The notes below the pieces were generated by a model. It saw only the letters and a list, made by a program, of their open reading frames with translations. It was not told where the DNA came from and searched no databases. Shown in pieces: positions 51,277 to 61,258 of a DNA stretch of 64,000 bases (its first letter is position 1; every line of letters begins with the position of its first letter). The stretch comes from Sapria himalayana (taxonomy: Eukaryota > Streptophyta > Magnoliopsida > Malpighiales > Rafflesiaceae), in the NCBI GenBank assembly GCA_029783825.1, contig JAREIK010002431.1, positions 106,777 through 170,776 on the forward strand, read 5' to 3'. Both the position numbers and the translations under genes were made by a program.

Positions 51277-51359
51277 AATCTATCGGTGTGTTTTATTTGA
51301 GAATGCATGCTTGTTCATCATATCCCTATTTTTTGTTCTATGTTTTATTTTGTACAGTA

Positions 51360-53226
51360 ATGGCGCTTAAAGGATGTGGTCGTGGTGAAGGTGGACATGG
51401 ACACATAAATGAACCAAATTAATCTAGTATATTACATCATGTTGCAAAATCAGTACCATCTCATAGCCACCATATCCAAACATTAACATCACAATCACCA
51501 ACTCCATTTATATCACCATCACCATCATTGAGACCTCTACTATCACCTTTATTAGATGTAAGCCCACCACCCATTGTGCTTCTTGCACAAACTTTTGATC
51601 CATCTCTATCTTCTACACCATATTCTAGACTGATTGTTCCCCCATTTACAATACCAACGACATCATTAAATGCTGCACCTTACTCTACAGTCAGTGTAAA
51701 GTTAGAAATTGAGATTGTGGATGAGAGGTAAGAGAAATATGTAAAAATGACTTAAAAAAATTTTAGATATTACTATCACGAGTTTTTTTTATATATTGTT
51801 ATGATTTGAATTCTTTTAATGTTATTTATTTATTTGTACAGTTTTATTCCATCTCACAAGTGTTCAACTATAATACAAATGCTTTCAAGAAAATGACTGA
51901 TTCTAAAGCTTTCTATGGGAAGAAAGTTTCTGAATCAACAAAAGAGTCATATTTTAATGACTTTCAGGTTAAAATAACAAAATAAAAGAATTGAAAAATA
52001 ATTATCTAATTACTTAACTTTTATGTTGGTTATTATTCAAGCAGTAAATAATTATGTTCTTGTTGTTAATATAAATTCTTTTGTCATTTTTCTATTTATA
52101 GAATTAGTGCACATGGGTACCTAAATTTGATAGAAAGATAAAGTCATTATGAGAGATCAAAGCTGCTCAACGGTATTCTGATTTTGTCCATAAATTAAAG
52201 AAAATGAAAGAAATGTTTGATTTTATATTCGAGGAAGACTGGCTCGAGTGGTTTAATTATTGGGGGGAGCCAGATGTGAAGAAAAAATTAGACATTGCCA
52301 ACAAAAATCGACGAAGTAGGTATCTGGACTAGGTACAGAAATCTGTCGACACACTGGAGGTTCAAAGTCGAGCATTGAGCAGACTCAAGATTTGGTATAA
52401 ATTTAAAATTCTAAACATTTTTATATTTTGTGGCTGTCCTAATAGTCCAATAAATAAAATCTCTGCATGGTTTTTTTAATTTTGTTGAATTTTATTTCAT
52501 TTGTTTTTTTGACTTAATAAAAATATATTCTAGGATGAAGAATTGGGTCGAGATCCAATTTTTTATGAGATTTTTAGGAAGATTGCATGTGAAGAAAGTG
52601 GATAGTCAGTATGTTGACAATAAGTCTCAGATGATTGTTGTAAGAAATTGTTATATTAATTAGACTTTATAAAACTACAGTACATAATGAAAATTGTTAT
52701 GAATGCAAAATATTTATTTTATTTTTTGTAAATCTATTATAGTTTTTTCTCTATGTTATCTCAAGACCTAATGGAGGAACGTGTGATAGCTGCTCATCAA
52801 CAAGTTGAGGGTTCTATGGATCTTCAACCAATTGACTATGATCTTATTTATTTGGAGGCAATAAGAGGTCGAAAGAAGTAGCGAGTATACTGAATAGGCT
52901 CTAAGAGAGTGACATTTTGTTGTAGCAGTCATGCTTCTAATTTATCTGTCTTAGCAATGGTGGATGAGGCTGTCGAATAACAAACACTATAACCAAATGA
53001 ACATATTGTATATGTGGAGACCTAAATGAAAAAGAAGGATGAGCAGATAACTAATTTGATGGAAGAAATGCAAGAAATTAAAGAAATTAAAAAGCAATAT
53101 AACAGTAGATGTCCTATATGGAGTCACAATTAGCGGCATTGGAGCAACAGATAGCATTACGAGATCCAGCTATGAATCCTTGCAGGAGAGGCTACCATTC
53201 CCTACAAATTATGAGGATGAGTGAGT
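51360..53226 (+). pseudogene. TNPA-like second CACTA gene, decayed (Ptta/En/Spm family)
   Basis: It starts at ATG 51360 (MALKGCGRGEGGHGH). Plausible exons are 51360-51727, 51842-51967, 52102-52394, 52534-52639 and 52743-53226, each bounded by AG and GT. Exon 3 carries the family core: CTWVPKF, AAQRYSDFVHKLKKM, WLEWFNYWGEPDVKKK and ANKNRRSRYLD. Exon 4 has DEELGRDPIFYEIFRK, and the last exon has DLIYLEAIRGRKK and a coiled-coil-like MKKKDEQITNLMEEMQEI. In En/Spm such a protein binds subterminal repeats and helps bring the ends together; the repeats at both ends here are candidate targets. In-frame stops (near 51420, 52143, 52330) and a frameshift in exon 4 disable it. Confidence 0.8.
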
Positions 53227-53574
53227 ATGAGAATTATTTCTGAATTGTTATTTATTTTTGTCGATGTGTAGCAAATAATTATGATATTTTTTTGTAGGTT
53301 TCAATTTTTTGTATTCTGGTTTTGTTCTTTGCTTTTTTGATTAACCAAATTATGAATCTTTGGGGGACACATTATGTGAGAGAAAAAAAAAAATTTGATT
53401 CAAAGCATTCAGACATTATCACGGTCCTTCCAAAGTATGGGTCCCATATTTACTGATTTCACCTTTATCAAAAAGGGGGCTAGCTTATCTTATCTTTATT
53501 ATTCTAAAAACATTTCATTTTTGCACTCTTCTTTATCTTTAAACATAATTGCTAGACATCTTTTGGATTTTTAT
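53227..53574. other. CACTA sequence between the TNPA-like gene and the repeat units
   Basis: AT-rich, non-coding as far as can be seen. The segment at 53548-53588 resembles 44161-44205. Confidence 0.45.
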
Positions 53575-56500
53575 TGAAGCTGTATGACAATCAACTTTAA
53601 TTTGTGTTTGTTCATGTCTATAATATTTGTTATTATATATATGTGAATATGTTTTTGTATCTCTGAATTTTTTGGGTAGAGTTTTAGCGTATTATAGGCA
53701 TGTAAAAGCTTATTTTCAGCAATGGCAGCAGCGGCAGCGACGACGGGGAAGTAGCGGCGATGGCAGCGGTAGTAGTGGCGGTAGCGGTGGCGGCAGAACC
53801 GGCAGCATGGGCAGCAGTGGAAGAGGCGACATCAGCAGCAGTAGTGGCAGTGGCAGTAGCAGTGGCAGCAGCAACGACATTAGTGGCAGTGGTAGTGGGA
53901 GTAGCAGCAACGACAACATGTGAGGTATATACGTATGTATATAGGCAGTATATATATACATATCATACTACATTATTTTATGTACATATATACTGAGTAT
54001 ATATATGTACTCATTTTATATGTACGCATAATACTACAGTTTATATGTAAATATACTGTAGTAATATATATACGAGTGAAATGCTAGTATATATGTACAT
54101 ATTTACTGCAGTAATATATATTTATCAAAACATAGTTTTTATTTATTTATTTTGATTTGATTTGGTGGTTTAAATTTCATATAGATATGGTACTGCATTA
54201 TTTTCCATACGAAGCTTGTATAAGTGAAGACATATTTCAACAAACATGATGCATCATGACTCGGACAGTATTTTCACAGTGAAAAGTTGGTGATTGGAAT
54301 AGCAGAAGGAGAGAAAGCAATGTCAATGCATTGATAGATTATACTTTATACAAACTCGATAGATACATTGATTAATAAGATGTAATATAATTTTTATTAT
54401 TTCTTTGTTTTAGTTATTTAAAATATTGTATTAGAATAACTTATTAAATTAATTTTTTTTGTTTAATTTAAAATTTTCATTTATAGTTTATGTTTTTATT
54501 AAATTTAATTTAAAAATATTAAATTATTTAATTAAAATTTTGTTGAAACTGTATGACAATCAACTATAATTTTTGTTTGTTCATGTCTATAATAACTATT
54601 TTTATATATCTATGAATATGTTTGTGTTTCTCCAATTTGTTTGGGTAGAGTTTTAGCATATTATAGGTATATAAAAGCCTATTATCAGGAGCGGTTGTTG
54701 TGGCACCAGTATCGGCAGCAGCGACGGTGTCAGTAGCAGCGGCGGTGGTTGTAGTGGAGGTAGCGGAGGAGACAACATCAGTGGCAGCGACAGCAGCGGC
54801 GGCATCAACGGCAGCATAAACAGTGGCAGCGGCTGCAGCGGTAGCAACGGCAACAGCGGTGGTGGAGGCAGCAGCGGCAACGGTGGCTGGACCGACAATG
54901 ATGACTACATTGGCAGTGGCAGTAGCACTAGAGGCGGCGGTAGCACCGGTAGTGGCAGCAGCAGCCACAGCAGCAATGACAATAGTGGTTGGGGCGGAAT
55001 TGATAGTGTGAGCAGCATGAATGACAACCAATGTGGTATATACGTACGTATATAGTCAGCTTATACGTACATATAATTTTGCAGTATTTTATATATTTTT
55101 ATACTGAGTATATATGCACTCGGTATATATGTACGCATAATACTGCAATTTATATGTATACATACTGCAGTAATATATGTACGAGTGAAATGCTAGTTTA
55201 TATATACATTTTTGCGGTAGTAATATATATTTATCAAAACATAGTTTTTTTTAATGTATTTTGATTTGATTTAGTGGTTTAAATTTCTTACAGATGTGGT
55301 ACAGCATTGTTTCTCATACGTAGCTTGTATAAGTAAAGGGAATTTTCAATAGACATGAAGCACCGTGACTCAGACAACTTTTTCGCCATGGAAAGTTGGT
55401 GATTGGAGGAGCAGTTGGAGAGAAAGAAACGATAATGTATTGATTGATTATACTTTATGCATATCGGTAGATACATTGATTACTAAGATGAAATATAAAT
55501 TTTGTTATTTTTTAGTTATTTAAAATAATGCATTAGAATAAGTTATTAAATACATTTTTTTTGTTTAATTTAAAATTCTTATTATTAGTTTCTATTTTTA
55601 TTTAATTTAATTTTAAAATATTAAATTATTTAATTAAATTTTAAATTAAGCTATATGTCAATCAACTTTATTTTGTGTTTGTTCAAGTCTATAATAACTA
55701 TTTTATATATTTGTGAAAATGTTTGTGTCTCCGAATTTTTTTGGTAGAATTTTAGCCTATTTTAGGTATGTAAAAGCCTATTATCAGCAGTAGTAACATC
55801 AACAGCGGTGGCAGTGACTGCAGCGACGGCAACAGAAGTGGTAGCGGTGGCAGTGGTGGCGGCGACAGTAGAGGGGGCTCCAGCGGTGGTAGCAGCGATG
55901 GGAGCGGCAGCTTTGGAGGAAGTGGCAGTGGCTACAACAGCGGCTGCACCTGAAGTAGTGGCTACACCGGAAGCAGTGGCAGCACTAGCAGCAGAAGCAT
56001 GGGCCAGTAGAAGCTGCGGTGGCACCCGCAGCAGTCGTGGCCGCAGCGGTAGCGATGACACCAGTAGTGGTATTTGCAGCGACAATGGCAATGACAGTAG
56101 CAGGAGGAGCGGCAATAGGAGCGACAGCAGAAATGGCAGTAGGAGCGACAGTGGGAGCAACAGCGGGAGTAGCAACAACAACACCAAATGAGGTATATAC
56201 GTAAGAATAAAGTTAGTATATACATACATATAATACTGCAGTATTTTATGTACATATATATTGAGTATATTTGTACTCAATTTATATGTACACATAATAC
56301 TACTATTTATATGTAGATATACTATAGTAATATATGTATGAGTGAAATGCTAGTATATATTTACATATATACTGCAAGATTATATATGTATCAAAACTAA
56401 ACTTATTTTTTAATTTGACTGAGTGGTTTAACTTTCTTACTGATATGATACCGCATTGTTCCTCATAGAAAGCTTCTATAAGTGATGGGATTTTTCATTA

Positions 56501-56815
56501 AATATTACATTCCATGACTTGCATAGCTTTGTCATAGTAGAAAAATGATGATCGAAGGAGTAGAGGGAGAGAAACAAATGTCAATGAATGGATATATTAT
56601 ACTTTATGCACTGTCAGTAGATACATTGATGAATAAGATGAAATAAAATTTTATTATTTTTTTTGTTTCAATTATGTAAAATATTGAATTAGAAGAAGAT
56701 ATTAACTGATTTTATTTTTTTGTTTATTATAAATTCTTTATAGTTTCAATTTTTTTTCAATTTGATATAAAAAATAAAAATTATTTAATTAAAAAATTTT
56801 AAAATAAATTAAATT
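53575..56815. repeat. Tandem triplication of ~1.0-1.2-kb units, each with a GC-rich RGY triplet tract
   Basis: Three units start near 53575, 54541 and 55645 with GAAGCTGTATGACAATCAAC-like sequence. Each has TTTAGCNTATTATAGG, then a GC-rich tract of RGY triplets (AGC, AGT, GGC, GGT) at about 53716-53922, 54690-55030 and 55790-56190. Next comes a shared TGAGGTATATACGTA start to an AT-rich part, then a shared segment with TTTGATTTG and GAAAGTTGGTGATTGGA-like words. The tracts read as Ser/Gly, Ala/Val or Leu/Pro in different frames with no consistent frame between units, so they are scored as repeats, not genes. Confidence 0.85.
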
Positions 56816-56849
56816 CTAAAATTAATTTTGAAATTAAAATATCTAGAGA

Positions 56850-57262
56850 AAAATCACTTGCTAAATTATCAAGGGAAAAATTCCTTACTAATTTAGCTAG
56901 GGAAATATTAAAATAAGCGATGGATTATCCATCGCTAAATTTATTTAGCGAGGGACTATAGCCATCGCTAAAATTTATAGACCAACACTTTAGCTAGAGA
57001 AGCATCCATTGTTATTTTCGTTTAGTGACAGAAATTCTCATTTACCTTGCTAATTTAGTTAGGGAATTTGTCTTTTTTAGAAAGAGATTTTTTCGTCGCT
57101 ACCTTTTAGCTAGGGACACTTTCTGTCTTTAAAATTTTTAAAGAAGCACTATAGTCCATGAATCGATCTATTGGTAATCCGTTGCTATATCCTGTTTAGC
57201 GACAAAAAATGCCCTTTTAGCTTGGGAATTGTCCCTAGCTATATGAGATTTTTCTTGTTGTG
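56850..57262. repeat. Right subterminal region and terminus of the CACTA element
   Basis: TAGCTAGGG, TTAGCGATGG/CCATCGCTAA and GCGACAAAAA words in both orientations, ending in TTCTTGTTGTG at 57262. It mirrors the left subterminal region in inverted sense. Confidence 0.82.
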
Positions 57263-59750
57263 GAATAAGAAGAATAAGAAGAATAAGAAGATAAAGTAGA
57301 ATAATAAGAATATATAGAATAATAATAGTTATAAGAATAAAGAATAATAAGAATGAGAAGAATAAGAAGATAAAGTAGAATAAGAAGAATATATAGAATA
57401 ATAACAGTTAGAAGAATAAAGAATAAGAAGAATAAAAAAATAAGAAGAATAAGAAGAAAAACAAGAATAAGTATAATAAGAATAAAAATAATAATAAAGA
57501 ATAAAAAGAAAATGAAGAATAAAAAGAATAAGGATAATAAGAATAATAAGAAGCCTAATAACAATTTGAAAAAATAAAAAGAAAAAAGAAGAATAGAAAA
57601 GTAAGAAGAAAAAAATTTTTAAGAAAAATAAGAAGAATAAGTAGAAAAATAACAATTTATTGAAATAGAAGAGTAAGAAGAATAAAGAATAAGAAGTATA
57701 ATAAGAATATAAAGAATAAGAAGAATAATAAAACTAAGAAGAATAAGAAGAATAAGAAGAATAAGAAGAATAAAAAGAATAAGAAGAAAAACAAGAATAT
57801 GTATAATAAGAATAAAAATAATAATAAAGAATAAAAAGAAAATGAAGAATAAAAAGAATATGAATAATAAGAATAATAAGAAGAATAATAAAAATATGAA
57901 AAAATAAAAAGAATAAAGAAGAATAGAAAAATAAGAAGAAAAAAATATTTAAGAAGAATAAGTAGAAAAAAAACAATTTATTGAATTAGTAGAGTAAGAA
58001 GAATAAAAAATAAGAAGTATAATAATAATAATAATAATAATAAGAATAAGAAGAATAAGAAGAATGAGAAGAATAAGAAGAATAAGAAGAATGAGAAGAA
58101 TAAGAAGAATATGAAGAATAAGAAAAAAAGAAGAATAAGAAAATTAGAAGAATAAAAAAATATGCAGAAAAAGAAGAAGAATAAGATTAAGAAGAATAAA
58201 AAGAATAAGAATAATAAGAAGAATAAAAAAATTAAGAAGAATAAGATGTAAAAGAATAATAACAATTATATTAAGAATAAGAAGAATAAGAATAATAAGA
58301 AAAATAGAATAATAAGAAGAAAAATAAAAATAAAAAGAATAAGAAGAATAAGAAGAATAAGAAGAATAAAACGAATAAGGATTATTAAAAGAATTAGAAG
58401 AATAATATTAATAATAAGAATAAAGAATAAAAAGAATAAGTAGAAGAAGAAGAATAAAAAGAATATGTTGAATAAAGAAGAATAAGATGAATAGTATGAA
58501 TAAAGAATATGAAGAATAAGAATAACAAGAATAAAAAGAAGAATAAGAAGATTAAAAAGAATTAGAAGAATAAAAAAATTATAAAAATAAGCAGAATAAT
58601 AAGAAATTGAAGGATTAGAAGAATAAGTAGAATAACAAAAATGATAATACTAATAAGAATAAGAAGAATAAATAGAATAATAACAATAATATAAATAATA
58701 AGTATAATAAGAAAAAGAAGACTAAGAATAATCTAATAATAATAATAATAACAATAAGAAGAATAAGAAGAAAATGAAGACTAAGAAGAAGGAAAAATAA
58801 GATGATGAATAATAATAAGAAGAATAAGAAGAAAAAAATGAATAAAAAAAGTATAAGAATTATAAGAATAAGAAAAATAATAAGGATAATAAAAATAAGA
58901 AGAATAAGAAGAATAAAAAGAATAAGAATAATAAGAATAATAAGATAAGTAGAATAAGAAGAATATATTGAATAAGAATAGTTAGAAGAAAAAACAATAA
59001 GAAGAATAAGATAAGTAGAATAAGAAGAATATATTGAATAAGAACAGTTAGCAGAAAAAACAATAAGAAGAATTAGAAGAATTAGAAGACCAAGAAGAAT
59101 AAGAAGAATAAGAAGAATAAGAACAAAAAGAAGAATAAGAAAAAAAAGAAGAAAAACAAGAATAAAAAGAATAAAAATAAAAATAATAAAAAAGAATAAA
59201 AAGAAAAAGAAGAATATGGGAAATATGATGAATAAGAATAATAAAAAGATAAATAAAAATATGAAGAAAATAAAAGAATAAGAAGAAAAAAAAATAAGAA
59301 GAAAAATAATAAGAAGAAGAATATGAAGAATAAGAAGAAAAAGAACAATAAGAAGAATAAGTAGAATAAGAAGAATAAGATAAATAAGAAGTATAAAAAG
59401 AATAAGAAGAATAAGATGAATAAGTAGAATAAGAAAGATTTATAGAATAAGAAGAGTAAGAAGAAAAAAAAATAAAGAGAAGAATAAGAATATAAAGAAT
59501 AAGAAGAATAAAAAAATAAGTAGAATAGGAAGAATAAGAAGAATCAGAAGAATACGAAAAATAAGAAGAATAAGAATAATAAGAAGAATTAGAATAATGA
59601 GAAGAATAAGAATAATAAGAAGAATAAGTATAATAATAAAATAAAAAGAATAAGAAGAATACAATGATTTAGAAGAATAAAAAGAATAAGAAAAAATAAG
59701 AAGAAAAAGAAGAATAATAAGAATAAAAAGAAAGAATAATAAGAATACAA
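57263..59750. repeat. (AATAAGAAG)n array, block 3
   Basis: About 2.5 kb of the same 9-bp repeat, continuing from the CACTA right end to the 5' end of LINE C. It contains larger duplicated stretches: about 57270-57655 and 57660-57985 resemble each other, as do 58945-58990 and 59005-59060. Confidence 0.95.
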
Positions 59751-59897
59751 AAGGTTGCCTCTCTCTTAATTCTGAGAGATAAAGTAGGTTTCGCATCGAG
59801 AGAAAGTCCATTGATGAAGCTCTCAAGCTTAAGTTATGGAGAGTTGCTCCAAATATTTAATAAAATTTTTTTTGCTTCGGTTACTAACGAAGCCGAT

Positions 59898-61258
59898 ATG
59901 CTCAATCCTATGTATTACTTGAAAGAAGAGGCGCCAGCAGTTTGCTTCTAGAAGGAGGATATTTAGAAACTTACTGCCTCATTCAATCATACTCTTCTTG
60001 ACAAATTTTTGCTCGAAAGTCCCGAGTTTAAAGAAATATATGCATTTTTTGAAGCCTCGAACCTTCGGAAGTCGGTAAGGATGGCATGGTTTGATGAGAA
60101 ACACATTATGATACAAATTAAGGAGTAAAAGGATTTCCTCCATTTATGGTTTCTTGGGTAGTGGAATATCATGGGATATACAATGAGGATTTTCAAATGG
60201 ACACCCAAATTCAACCCTAAGGAAGAATCAGCACATGCCCTGGTTTGGTTTTCTCTCCCTCTTCTCCCATTTCATTTATTCTATAAGTCCTCCTTCGTCC
60301 ATATTGCTAGTTGTGTGGGTAAGCCCTAGATAATAGATGAAGCTACGGCCGACATGAAAAGTCCAAGCATGGAATGGATGTGTGTGGAGGTCGATGTTTC
60401 TGCCTCATTCCCGAATAGAGTGTGGGTGGGCAGTGTACATTCAATGGGGTATTGGCAAGTAATAATTGCTGAAAATCTTTCCCATTACTGTTTAAACTAT
60501 AAGAAACAGGGTCATTCAGTTTCAAATTGCATTATCAAGGGGGGTGGGGCATAAGAGGGGTAGGCAGAATAAAATTGAGGGAGATGAGGAAAATGGGGCT
60601 AGAAAAGGCAAGAGGATAGGTTATTTAGGGTAGAAGATGGGTGGTTAGAGGTGGGGCTGAAAAGCTTAGGTTGTGGGGGGAGAGGAGGAAGTATTGGGAG
60701 AGAGGGAGGTAGTAGGGGATGTGGGCAGAAAAGCTAGGGGGAGGGGAGGAAGATGGAGATAGTGAGGAAGGAATGAGAAAGATAATAGAAATTAAAAAGT
60801 GCTTAAATGAGGGGATTAAGGAGATGGAGAGGGCAGGGAGGAAGGGTTTCGAGAAGTGGGATGCAAAAAAGAAAGCGGAAACAGAAACTGATTTTGAAAA
60901 TGAAATAATAAACTTCAGTGGGGAAGAGGATGACCTCCTTTCGGAGGAGGGAACTGGGACTAAAAGCTGGCCCATTATGGACAGACAAAAAGAAATGCAA
61001 AGTCTTGAATTGACTTTGACACAAGATTCAAGGGTGGTTGCTCAAAAAGCATGGGAAGGGTTACCAAATAATAGAGATAGTGTGATAGAGGAATTCAAAT
61101 TATTGAGTTTCCAAATAAGTAAATTAAATTTTGCAAGTAAAAATGATCAGGCAAAGATAAGTGCTTATAAAGGTTCAAGAAATAAGAAAAAATACTTAAA
61201 TATGTATTATGAGTCAAGATGCATAACTAGAGCACAAGCTAGACCTAATAATGTATAA
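59898..61258 (+). pseudogene. LINE C ORF1 pseudogene (DUF4283 plus zinc knuckle)
   Basis: ATG 59898 starts MLNPMYYLKEEAPAVCF, matching LINE A. DUF4283 landmarks are SPEFKEIYAFFEA, MRIFKWTPKFNPKEESAHAL, and WMCVEVDVSASFPNRVWVG (60370 onward). The knuckle reads CLNYKKQGHSVSNC, with the second Cys changed to Tyr (about 60489-60532). A charged C-terminal half with EEDDLLSEEGTGTKSWP follows and is open to the stop at 61256-61258. The upstream half has several stops (for example near 59950 and 60126) and a frame change around 60550-60720. It ends in TRAQARPNNV. Confidence 0.87.

Larger units (their letters stand above)
37053..57262 (+). mobile_element. CACTA (En/Spm) transposon, 20.2 kb, within the array
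   Basis: The left end is CACCACAAGAAAATG. The right end is the reverse complement of CACAACAAGAAAAAT. Both are variants of the CACTACAAGAAAA terminus. The 3-bp duplication GAA flanks it (37050-37052 and 57263-57265), and array repeats lie on both sides. Both subterminal regions carry TAGCTAGGG and TTTAGCGACGG-type words. Inside are a TNP2-like transposase gene and a TNPA-like gene, both on the + strand and both broken. The duplication is short and made of array bases, so it is supportive rather than decisive; the continuity of the array on both sides is the stronger argument. Confidence 0.88.

Noticed and set aside
53627..56295. Ala/Val, Ser/Gly and Leu/Pro-rich frames on both strands over the GC-rich tracts
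   Set aside because: Several frames are open at once because of triplet bias, and the open frame is not conserved among the three units. Kept as a repeat finding instead.
42704..57262. Reading 42704 as the true left end of a 14.6-kb CACTA
   Set aside because: The left flank TAT does not match the right flank GAA, whereas 37053 has GAA and array sequence outside it. Not fully excluded as an ancestral end.
57235..59826. Leu/Phe-rich minus-strand frames in array block 3
   Set aside because: Repeat artefact; they cross the CACTA-array and array-LINE junctions, which no real gene would do here.
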